This document shows, piece by piece, positions 24,806 to 32,623 of a DNA stretch of 64,000 bases. Under the pieces are notes generated by a model. That model was not told the DNA's origin. It saw only the letters and a program-made list of their open reading frames with translations, and made no database searches. Each line of letters begins with the position of its first letter. The first letter of the stretch is position 1. This DNA is from JAIQFL01 sp035295745 (lineage in GTDB: Bacteria > Acidobacteriota > Terriglobia > Bryobacterales > Bryobacteraceae). The position numbers were made by a program, and so were the translations under genes. The stretch spans positions 248,001 to 312,000 of the forward strand of contig DATGIL010000022.1 of the NCBI GenBank assembly GCA_035295745.1. The letters are read 5' to 3'.

Positions 24806-27800
24806 CGCAGAATTCCTTTGCTGTCGAGATACGCTTCCGCGCGCGTCATGTAGCCGGCATCGTTGCCGTGACCATCGAATTGCAGGATCAGTAGCGGTGC
24901 GCCGGCGGCTTCACGGGCGAAGTGCTTAATGTAGGAATCTGGACCGCACTTGAAGTTGGTGATATAGACCAGGTGCAGATTCGAACGCCCGGCGGCCACC
25001 CGCGCCGCCTCCAGAATCTTGCGGCCGGAGATCCAGAACATGTTGGCGTGCAGGTCGTCAACGGACTCGCGGCCGGTCACCAGGAAATCGAGCGGGATCA
25101 CGTTGGCGCCGTAACGGTGGCGGAGTTTACGTGGGATGTCGCAGTTCACGCCGCGGTCGTAGATGTTGTAGCCGCGGCCCACCAGCACCAGCCCAGGCTG
25201 GCCCGTTTGGTCGAGCACAGCCAGAGCCTCACGGCCCTTGGCAAGCAGTTGATTCTGGAACTCGCGCTGCGCGGCATAGGCAGCGTCCACAGCGGCATCG
25301 CTGGCACGTCGCTTCACACCGATGCGCCGCACGCATTCGGCCAAGCCCTTCTTCACTTGCGGCGGGCCGAGGTGGAAGTGCAGGGTCGGGATGAGGAACT
25401 TGTGCTGGTGCTGCTCCAATGCGGGCACGGAGCGCAGCACCCACGGCAAGGTCTGATTCCACGGGCAGTAGTGCGAGGCGCAGGGTCCACCGTCCGTTTC
25501 GGCGTCCGCGATATTGGGGAGCAGGATGTAGTCGACGCCCGAATCGAGCAGGGCTTTCACGTGCCCATGGGCCACCTGGATGGGGTAACACGGTTCGGCA
25601 ACGGCGAGTTCGATTCCAGCAGCCGAAATGTGCGGGTCGGTGACGGGAGAGAGGACGGTCTCGATGCCCAACTCCGCGAAATAGCGCCGCCAGAAGGGAA
25701 GCTGCTCAAGCATCGACATGGCGCGGGGAAGACCTACGAGCAGGGGTTGGGGGCCTAAAGGCAGGGGTTGGGGCTTCGGCGGACTGCACTGCTCCAGCAA
25801 TCGATCTCGATACGCGAAGAGATCTTCGATTACCGGCTTGCGGCCTGTGGGGGAGGGTTTGCGGAATTTGTCGGAGCATTTGTCCCCCCAGTAGCTTTTT
25901 TGGCCTTCGATCACGAATTCTTTCATGTCGCAGAGGTTGGAGCATGCCTTGCACACGAAGTCGCGAGTGGAGAGTTGCAGTTGGTCGAGGTGGTAGCCGC
26001 GGAAGCGGGTGGCGGCGCCGGTGGCCTCGCGCCACTGGCGGGCAATCAACGCCATGCCGATCGCGCCCATTACGCCGTTATACGGAGGCACTGTGATCTT
26101 CTTGCCTAGCAGGCTTGCGAAGGCCGCTGTGACGGCGTCGTTGTAGGCAGTGCCGCCCTGAAAGTAGATGACGTTCCCGATCTTGCGGCGCCGCACCACG
26201 CGATTCAGATAGTTCAGCGCGATGGAGTATGCCAGGCCGGCCACCAGGTTTGGCACCGTCTCGCCTTTGTGCAGCCAGCCACTGACATCCCGCTCCATGA
26301 AGACCGTACACCGCTCGCCTAAACGTGTGGGACTGGGGGCACCTAGGGCGAGTTTGGCAAATTCGCCCTTGATGCCGATGCCTAATTTCTCCGCCTGCTC
26401 CTCGAGGAAGGAGCCCGTGCCGGCGGCGCAGGCCTCGTTCATCGCGAAATCCACGACAATGCCGTTTTCGATGGAGATGAACTTGGAGTCCTGGCCGCCG
26501 ATCTCGAAAATGGTGTCGACCGGTTCACCGCCCAGCGTTCGGCTGATGTGAATGGCGCCGGTCTTGTGCGCGGTGATCTCGTCGTTCACCACGTCGGCGC
26601 CGGCGAATTCGGCGATCAGCTCGCGGCCGGAGCCGGTGGTGCCCGCACCCATGATTCGCAGGCGTTTTCCCCAGACTCGCTCCAGTTCGGAGAGGCCCTG
26701 CTGCACCGCTTCGATGGGCCGTCCCGCCGTGCGGAGGTAGATATCGTGGATGACGGTGCCGAACTCGTCAATTGCCACTACATTAGTGGAAACGGAACCG
26801 ATATCGAGCCCGAGATATGCCGGAATGACCTCGCCACCGTGGGGTGGCACGTACGTGCCAACACGATCGCGCAACTGGACGACATGCTCGCTGGAAAGCG
26901 GGCGGGTGTCCTGGACTTTCTCTTCGGTATCGTGCTGGCGCAGGCGGTGGATCTCGAGGATGGAGCGCTTGCGTGGCTCGTCTGCCTCCAGCATCGCCGT
27001 GCCAATGGCGCCCGCCCACGCGTATTCCTGCGGTACGAGCAGATCGCTTTCCGAAAGAGAGAAGGCTTCGCGCAGCGCAGCCGTCACCCCGGCATTCTGC
27101 GAGACCGCGCCAATCAACGCGACCGGGGTCGCGACCGGTCTGCCCTTTACGATGGAGCTCTTGAAATTGCGCGCCACGGCATCACACAGGCCGCGCAGAA
27201 TCTCGGCGGGAGAATAGCCTTTCTGCTGGGCGTGAATCATGTCGCTTTTGGCGAACACGGAGCAGCGCCCCGCGATGCGCGCCCCGCAACCGGCCTCGCA
27301 CACCACTCCGCCGACCTCCTCGACGGAGTACTGCATGCGCAGCGCCTGCTGGTCGAGGAACGAGCCAGTGCCGGCGGCGCACTCTCCCGAGCGATCGTAG
27401 TCGACGATGCGGCCTTTCTCGAGCCGGATGTACTTGGAACTCTCGCCGCCGATCTCGAAGACGGTGCTGGTTTGCGGATAAAAGGTGCCTATCATACGGG
27501 CGATGGCCTTGAATTCGTTTTCGAAGAAAAGGCCCAGCACTTTGGCAATGGTGCGGCTGCCGGAGCCGGTCAGGCGGATTCCTTCGACGCGGTCTTCAGG
27601 GACGATCTCGTAGATGTCCTGCAGCAGGTCGTAGGTCGATTGGATGGGGCTGCCGGCTATGCGCCGGTAGTCGGAGAGCAGAAGAGGCTGCTCACGGAAC
27701 GAGGTCAGTTGGAACTCCGGATGGGCCGTGCAAAGGCCTTCCAGCATGGCGCGGTCCGGCGGCTTGCCGAGTGCGGCCAGTTTGAGACTGATGGCCCCGA

Positions 27801-27825
27801 TGTCCAAGCCGATATTGATACCCAT
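24763..27825 (-). CDS. Double-domain acyl-CoA dehydratase activase (BadF/BcrA/HgdC family) with DUF2229
   Basis: The 1020-residue protein holds two actin-fold ATPase domains: the first starts INIGLDIGAISLKLA, the second LGLDIGSVSTNVVAIDE near residue 335. Both have the cluster-ligating Cys pair of HgdC: CAAGTGSFLDQQ with GRCSVF, and CAAGTGSFLEEQ with ERCTVF. A Cys-rich linker (DFVCKACSNLCDMKEF, about 625) precedes a DUF2229-like region with AEPCYPIQVAHGHV and CASHYCPWNQT. Expected activity: ATP-driven electron transfer to the partner encoded by the overlapping downstream gene. No dehydratase substrate genes lie nearby. Confidence 0.85.
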   Translation of the reverse strand: MGINIGLDIGAISLKLAALGKPPDRAMLEGLCTAHPEFQLTSFREQPLLLSDYRRIAGSPIQSTYDLLQDIYEIVPEDRVEGIRLTGSGSRTIAKVLGLFFENEFKAIARMIGTFYPQTSTVFEIGGESSKYIRLEKGRIVDYDRSGECAAGTGSFLDQQALRMQYSVEEVGGVVCEAGCGARIAGRCSVFAKSDMIHAQQKGYSPAEILRGLCDAVARNFKSSIVKGRPVATPVALIGAVSQNAGVTAALREAFSLSESDLLVPQEYAWAGAIGTAMLEADEPRKRSILEIHRLRQHDTEEKVQDTRPLSSEHVVQLRDRVGTYVPPHGGEVIPAYLGLDIGSVSTNVVAIDEFGTVIHDIYLRTAGRPIEAVQQGLSELERVWGKRLRIMGAGTTGSGRELIAEFAGADVVNDEITAHKTGAIHISRTLGGEPVDTIFEIGGQDSKFISIENGIVVDFAMNEACAAGTGSFLEEQAEKLGIGIKGEFAKLALGAPSPTRLGERCTVFMERDVSGWLHKGETVPNLVAGLAYSIALNYLNRVVRRRKIGNVIYFQGGTAYNDAVTAAFASLLGKKITVPPYNGVMGAIGMALIARQWREATGAATRFRGYHLDQLQLSTRDFVCKACSNLCDMKEFVIEGQKSYWGDKCSDKFRKPSPTGRKPVIEDLFAYRDRLLEQCSPPKPQPLPLGPQPLLVGLPRAMSMLEQLPFWRRYFAELGIETVLSPVTDPHISAAGIELAVAEPCYPIQVAHGHVKALLDSGVDYILLPNIADAETDGGPCASHYCPWNQTLPWVLRSVPALEQHQHKFLIPTLHFHLGPPQVKKGLAECVRRIGVKRRASDAAVDAAYAAQREFQNQLLAKGREALAVLDQTGQPGLVLVGRGYNIYDRGVNCDIPRKLRHRYGANVIPLDFLVTGRESVDDLHANMFWISGRKILEAARVAAGRSNLHLVYITNFKCGPDSYIKHFAREAAGAPLLILQFDGHGNDAGYMTRAEAYLDSKGILRCYQSSAETVPLLQ

Positions 27826-27935
27826 TTGTCCTATGTTGCCGCAGGTTGACGGAAATGTACAAGCAAAGAAGATCTGAATTAGCTTAAATGCGTGCCGACT
27901 GGATCAGGTGCGGGGTTGAGTTGCGCCAGCAAGGC

Positions 27936-27962
27936 GTGGCGCAAACACTCTGTTTGCGCCAC
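27936..27962. repeat. Minimal copy of the intergenic repeat, perfect hairpin
   Basis: Arms GTGGCGCAAACA (27936-27947) and TGTTTGCGCCAC (27951-27962) pair perfectly around CTC. These are the outer borders of the repeat seen at 243-438 and 23396-23542, joined without the inner hairpins. It lies three bases from the end of the ADOP permease gene and may act as a transcript end or mRNA stabiliser; no T-run follows it. Confidence 0.7.
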
Positions 27963-27964
27963 TT

Positions 27965-30604
27965 CTAGTCGGCACGCAAGGCAATCATGGGATCGATCCG
28001 TGAGGCGCGGCGAGCGGGAATGTATCCGGCCAGCACCGCGACCGTGATCAATAGCGCCGCCATCGCCAGGAACGTCAGCGGATCGCTTGCGCTCACTCCG
28101 AACAGGAGGCTGCCGATGGCAGAGGCAAGAATGCGCGAAGCAATCAGACCCAACACCATGCCCAAGCCCGCCAGACTCAGCGTCTGGAGCACGATGCGGC
28201 CTTGCAAATCACGCGCGGAAGCCCCCAGCGCCATGCGAATGCCGATCTCCTGCACGCGCTGATTCACCGAATACGAGATTACGGCGTAGATCCCCAACGA
28301 CGCCAGGATCAGCGCGAAACCCGCGAACCCACCCAACAGGAATACCAGAAAGCGCCGCGGCGATACTGCTTTGTCCACCAACTCCTGGAGTTTGCGGAAC
28401 TGAGTGCCGGCGAGGTTCGGATCGATGGGCCGCAGAGCGGCGCGAACCGCCGTGGCCAGTCCATCGGGCGGAAGTGCGGAGCGCACCACCAGGTCAACTT
28501 CTGCATAATCGCCGGTCTGGAGCATCGGTATGTACAGTTCGCCTCCTCCCTTCTCCTCCAACGCGGCGTACCGCACGTCACCGACAACACCCACTATGCG
28601 CCTGCCGCCATCCTGGCTCAGGATCTGTCCCACGGCATTCTGGCCCGGCCATATTGTGCGCGCCAACGATTCGTTAATGATGGCCACCTTTTCGCCGGTG
28701 GCCGTATCGTGATCCGTGAAGGCGCGGCCGGAAATCACGGGAACGCCCGTAGCCTCCAGATAGCCGTCGGTCACGATGCGAATGTGGGCCTCGGGGCTAT
28801 AGTCTTTTGAGTAAATCTGCCCTTTACCTAAGACCCCCCAACTGCGGTCGCCGCCGAGGGGTAGCACATCCGTCAGTCCCGCGGCCGAGACTCCGGGAAT
28901 CGAACGGACGCGGGTGAGGGCATCCTGGAAGTAGGCGTTCTGCTGGGCGAAGCTGTTGAAGTGCGTGCTTGGGTCGATGCGGAGTGCGGAGGCATGCTCC
29001 GGATGGTAGCCGAGATTGACGTCGAGCACGCGCAGAAAGCTGCGAATGAGGAGTCCCGCGCCCACCAGCAGCAGGCACGCGACGGCGACCTCCGAGACCA
29101 CGAGCGCATTGCGGATCCACGCATGTCGGCGGCTCCCGCTAGACCCCCGGGAGTTGTCTTTCAGCGCCCCCTGGACTGCCGACGAGGGCACTTGTATCGC
29201 GGGCAGAATCCCGAAAAGGATGCCGGTCAGTATCGCGGTGAGCAGTGTGAATCCCAACGCGGTCCTGTCGATCCGCACACTCGCGAGCAGGGGAATCCGA
29301 AATGCGTCGAGATGGGCCATGGCGCGCGTGCCGCCGAAGGCCAGAATCAGACCCAGCGTGGCTCCGCACATGGCAAGGGTCACGCTTTCAGTTAGCAACT
29401 GACGGAGCAGCCGATGGCGTCCTGCGCCGAGCGCGGCGCGTACCGCCATCTCCTTTTGGCGCGACGCCATGCGCGAGAGTTGCAGATTGGAGAGATTGGC
29501 GCAGACGATGAGCATCACGGCGCCGACTGCGCTCGCGAGCACCAGGAGGGATGGACGCACCCGCCCGCTGACGTGTTGATCGAGCAGAGTGAGACCGGGT
29601 CCGATGCTGTTCCACTTCGGGTGCTCGGCTTCCTGTTGGCTGGCCAGCGCGGTGAACTCGGCTTGTGCGCCAGAGACTGTCACCCCAGGCTTCAGGCGCC
29701 CGACTACCGCCATGGTATTGCCCCGCCGGTGCGTACCCTCGGTGAGCGGCCAGGGAATGAAGAGGTCGGCCGACGATCCGGGTGCGAAGACGCTGGCAAA
29801 GTCAAAGGAGGGTGGCAGAACGCCGATCACGGTGACGGGTGCACCGTTGATCATGATCTTGCTGCCGAGAAGATCGCGGTCGGAAGCGAAGCGCCTCTGC
29901 CAAAATCCGTAACTGAGGACGGCGACGGGGGGCATTGTGAATACACCCAGGCACTCTTCGGGGGTAAACGATCTGCCGATCATCGGCTGCACGCCCAGCA
30001 GCGGAAAGAAATTCTGCGTGACCGCAATACTGGTGAGACGTTCCGGTTCGCCGCTGCCGGTGAGTTTGCTGTCTCCAACACCGTAGAAGTTGTACCATCC
30101 GGCGAGGTCGGCGAATGAGGTGTTGTGTTCTCGCAGTTCCCGAAAATGGCCCACCTGAATGCTATATTCGGTGCTACCCCGGCCCCGATTCATGATCCAG
30201 ACCAGCCGTCCCGGGTCGCGGAAAGGCAGGGGGCGAAGCACCAGTGCGTTTACGACGCTGAAGATGGTGGAACTGGCGCCGATGCCCAGGCCGGCGATCA
30301 ACACTACGAATGCGGTGAAACCGGCATCGCGGCGCATACCGCGAAAGGCGTAGCGCAAATCTTGCCCGAGATCGCTGATCCAGCGGGCGATCCAGGTGCC
30401 TCGGGATTCTTCGGATTTCTGTGTCATATTGCCAAACTTTCTTTGCGCGGCCAGGCGCGCTTCGTACTCCGGCACACCTTCCGCCGCCAGGTCGGCCGCG
30501 ATCGAGCCGATGTGAAACTCCATCTCCTCGCGGAGCAGGCGTTGCCGTTCGCTATGTTCCAGCCAGTAGCGCAGGCGCCGCCGCATGCGTTTCAGACGGT
30601 GCAT
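27965..30604 (-). CDS. ADOP-type ABC transporter permease (MacB-like)
   Basis: The 879-residue protein follows the acidobacterial duplicated orphan permease plan. A cytoplasmic N-terminal domain of about 85 residues (LREEMEFHIGSIAADLAAEG) precedes the first helix (TAFVVLIAGLGIGASSTIFS, about 98-117), a periplasmic MacB-like domain, an FtsX core of three helices near 360-450, then a second periplasmic and FtsX unit (FLLGGFAGFALILASLGIYA and ITVAVLAGYIPARRASRIDP at the end). No ATPase gene is adjacent, as usual for this family. The PadR gene lies one base upstream, so the pair is cotranscribed. Substrate unknown. Confidence 0.9.
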   Translation of the reverse strand: MHRLKRMRRRLRYWLEHSERQRLLREEMEFHIGSIAADLAAEGVPEYEARLAAQRKFGNMTQKSEESRGTWIARWISDLGQDLRYAFRGMRRDAGFTAFVVLIAGLGIGASSTIFSVVNALVLRPLPFRDPGRLVWIMNRGRGSTEYSIQVGHFRELREHNTSFADLAGWYNFYGVGDSKLTGSGEPERLTSIAVTQNFFPLLGVQPMIGRSFTPEECLGVFTMPPVAVLSYGFWQRRFASDRDLLGSKIMINGAPVTVIGVLPPSFDFASVFAPGSSADLFIPWPLTEGTHRRGNTMAVVGRLKPGVTVSGAQAEFTALASQQEAEHPKWNSIGPGLTLLDQHVSGRVRPSLLVLASAVGAVMLIVCANLSNLQLSRMASRQKEMAVRAALGAGRHRLLRQLLTESVTLAMCGATLGLILAFGGTRAMAHLDAFRIPLLASVRIDRTALGFTLLTAILTGILFGILPAIQVPSSAVQGALKDNSRGSSGSRRHAWIRNALVVSEVAVACLLLVGAGLLIRSFLRVLDVNLGYHPEHASALRIDPSTHFNSFAQQNAYFQDALTRVRSIPGVSAAGLTDVLPLGGDRSWGVLGKGQIYSKDYSPEAHIRIVTDGYLEATGVPVISGRAFTDHDTATGEKVAIINESLARTIWPGQNAVGQILSQDGGRRIVGVVGDVRYAALEEKGGGELYIPMLQTGDYAEVDLVVRSALPPDGLATAVRAALRPIDPNLAGTQFRKLQELVDKAVSPRRFLVFLLGGFAGFALILASLGIYAVISYSVNQRVQEIGIRMALGASARDLQGRIVLQTLSLAGLGMVLGLIASRILASAIGSLLFGVSASDPLTFLAMAALLITVAVLAGYIPARRASRIDPMIALRAD

Positions 30605-30605
30605 G

Positions 30606-30944
30606 TCAGGCGATTCCCATAATGCGCGCGATCGCGCCGGTCACCTGGCGATAGCGCGCGGTTTCGGTGTTGAGCTGTTTCCGGCCGTCGGGCGTGAGCT
30701 TGTAGAAGCGCGCGCGCCGATTGTTCGCGGAAAGTCCCCAAGTGCCTTCGATCCAGCCATTCAGTTCCAGACGCTGCAGGGCAGGATAGAGCGAACCTTC
30801 CTCCACCCGTAGAAGGTCTTCGGAGAGCTGCTGGATGAGCTGTGCGATGGCATACCCATGGAGATGGCCCATGGTAAGGATCTTGAGCACCAACATGTCC
30901 AGAGTCCCTGGCATGAGATCGGCCTTGGCCTTGTCGTTTCCCAT
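30606..30944 (-). CDS. PadR-family regulator
   Basis: A 112-residue winged-helix protein. It has the PadR N-terminus (LMPGTLDMLVLKILTMGHLH) followed by GYAIAQLIQ, the recognition region VEEGSLYPALQRLELNGWIE and the wing (RRARFYKLTPDGRKQL). The short C-terminal helix serves dimerisation. Such genes routinely sit directly before ADOP permeases and are presumed to repress the pair in response to a ligand. A perfect 15-base palindrome lies five bases before the start codon and is the likely target. Confidence 0.9.
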   Translation of the reverse strand: MGNDKAKADLMPGTLDMLVLKILTMGHLHGYAIAQLIQQLSEDLLRVEEGSLYPALQRLELNGWIEGTWGLSANNRRARFYKLTPDGRKQLNTETARYRQVTGAIARIMGIA

Positions 30945-30949
30945 AGACT

Positions 30950-30964
30950 GTCTGATTATCAGAC
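30950..30964. promoter_or_regulatory. Probable PadR operator
   Basis: GTCTGAT (30950-30956) and ATCAGAC (30958-30964) form a perfect inverted repeat around a single T. The site lies 5-20 bases upstream of the padR start codon, over the leader or ribosome-binding region, where a bound repressor would block expression of padR and the permease. The link to PadR rests on position and symmetry only. Confidence 0.6.
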
Positions 30965-31092
30965 GGCAAATACCTTCGGTGGTTAGGCAAAAAAATGGAC
31001 AGGAGTGGTCCTTTCATTCGTGTGTGACCCACAACGCGATATCCTCTCGGTAGACCGCGTAGGACGGAGCGGACCATGGAGGAATTGGGGAT

Positions 31093-31896
31093 ATGAAGCG
31101 CGTAGAAGCCGTAATTTTTGATTGGGCAGGTACCACCGTCGATCACGGATCGCTCGCGCCGGTACGCGCCGTTACCGCGATGTTTGCGCGGCACGGCATC
31201 CACGTGAGCGACAGCGATGCGCGGCGGGACATGGGCTTGTTCAAGAAAGACCACATTCGCCGAATCCTGGCGATGGGATATGTGGAGGCCGCCTGGAAGG
31301 CGAGCCATTCCGCTCCGCCTACGGAAAATGACGTCGAGGCTCTCTTCGCGGAATTCGCCACGATGCAAATGGACATCCTGGAGGAATACTCGGGGATGAT
31401 CGGCGGCGCCCCCGCTGCAGCCGGCCGTCTGCGGAGCCGCGGAATCAAGATCGGATCGACCACCGGCTACACGCGGCCGATGTTGGATCGTCTGCTGATC
31501 CACTCCGCCGCGGAGGGTTACGCGCCCGACCTTTCCTTGTGCCCCGACGATCTGGGCGGCGGGCGTCCTTACCCGTGGATGTGTCTTCGAATCGCGATCG
31601 AGTTCCGTTTGACCTCGACTGCGGCAGCCGTCAAGGTTGGCGATACCGTGAGCGATATTCAGGAAGGTCTAAACGCCGGGATGTGGACGGTGGGCGTTTC
31701 GCTGACAGGAAACGAAGTCGGGATGAGCGCCGCGGACGTAGCCGCTCTGACGGATGAGGAACGAACACGGCGGGCGAAAACGGCAGGCAACACTCTGCGA
31801 AACGCCGGAGCCCATTACGTCGTGGAGAGTGTGGCGGATCTGGATCCGGTCCTCGCCAGCATCGGGGAACGGCTCGCCGCCGGAGAACGTCCGTAA
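31093..31896 (+). CDS. phnX: Phosphonoacetaldehyde hydrolase
   Basis: A 267-residue haloacid dehalogenase-type enzyme that cleaves phosphonoacetaldehyde to acetaldehyde and phosphate. The nucleophile motif FDWAGTTVD places Asp10 and the family hallmark DWAGT. The Schiff-base lysine lies in MGLFKKDHIR (Lys51, aligned with MGLLK-IDH of known enzymes). GSTTGYTR, the motif GGGRPYPWM and VGDTVSDIQEG complete the set, and the length is normal. GGAGG lies 10 bases before the ATG. No phnW transaminase or phosphonate transporter gene is nearby, so the substrate must come from elsewhere in the genome. Confidence 0.92.
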   Translation: MKRVEAVIFDWAGTTVDHGSLAPVRAVTAMFARHGIHVSDSDARRDMGLFKKDHIRRILAMGYVEAAWKASHSAPPTENDVEALFAEFATMQMDILEEYSGMIGGAPAAAGRLRSRGIKIGSTTGYTRPMLDRLLIHSAAEGYAPDLSLCPDDLGGGRPYPWMCLRIAIEFRLTSTAAAVKVGDTVSDIQEGLNAGMWTVGVSLTGNEVGMSAADVAALTDEERTRRAKTAGNTLRNAGAHYVVESVADLDPVLASIGERLAAGERP

Positions 31897-31903
31897 CGCA
31901 ATA

Positions 31904-32623
31904 CTACGATTGACCTGGGCCGAAGGTCAGGGTGCTGGCTTGGCCGTAGTAGGCGTCGGGACCGTGTTTCCGGAAATGATGTTTCTTGAGCAGCGCATCC
32001 GAAATCGGCTCGGCATCAGGATTGATCGTGACGGTCTGCCAGGCCATGGCGGCGACTTCTTCGAGAATCACCGCGAGGTGCGCAGCATCGCCCACCGTCT
32101 TGGCCCAGCAGAACGGCGCATGGCCTGCAACCAGGACAGCCGGAGAGTGTAGCGGGTGGTGCCCTTCGAGTCGACGAATGATGGCTACACCGGTGTTGGC
32201 TTCGTAGTCGGTTTCGATCTCCTGCGGCGTCAGTGGCGGGGTCACGGGAATCGCGCCATTGAAGTAGTCCGCGTGTGTAGTACCGAAGCACGGGATCTCG
32301 CGGCGCGCCTGCGCCCAGGCGGTGGCGTGACGGGAATGCGTATGAACCACGCCACCGATGGACGGAAAGGCTCGGTACAGCGCCACGTGGGTGGCCAGGT
32401 CGGAAGACGGGCGGAGTTTGCCTTCGACGATGTTGCCGTCGAGATCGGTGATGACCATGTCGGTGGCGGACATCCTGTCGTAAGGCACGCCGCTGGGCTT
32501 GATCACGACCAGCCCTTCCTCGCGGGAAAGACCACTGGCGTTTCCGAATGTGTAGATGACCAGCCCGCGACGGACCAGTTCCAGGTTGGCTTCCAAGACT
32601 TCAGTTCGCAGCGCTTCCAGCAC
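31904..32623 (-). CDS. araD: L-ribulose-5-phosphate 4-epimerase/class II aldolase family
   Basis: A 239-residue enzyme with the class II aldolase fold. The opening VLEANLELVRRGLVIYTFGN and SGLSREEGLVVIKPSGVPYD match AraD-type epimerases. Zinc ligands are seen in GVVHTHSRHATAWAQA and in the later GHAPFCWAKTVGDAAHLA. The start is the GTG at 32623, preceded by GAGGAGG at ideal spacing; a longer frame from 32680 would run into the kinase gene and add a non-homologous leader. The gene overlaps the end of the kinase gene by 23 bases. It should convert L-ribulose-5-P to D-xylulose-5-P as the last step of the operon. Confidence 0.88.
   Translation of the reverse strand: MLEALRTEVLEANLELVRRGLVIYTFGNASGLSREEGLVVIKPSGVPYDRMSATDMVITDLDGNIVEGKLRPSSDLATHVALYRAFPSIGGVVHTHSRHATAWAQARREIPCFGTTHADYFNGAIPVTPPLTPQEIETDYEANTGVAIIRRLEGHHPLHSPAVLVAGHAPFCWAKTVGDAAHLAVILEEVAAMAWQTVTINPDAEPISDALLKKHHFRKHGPDAYYGQASTLTFGPGQS

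Noticed and set aside
26548..27849. 433-codon open frame opposite the activase gene
   Set aside because: Antisense to a gene with two complete HgdC-type domains; no recognisable protein feature.
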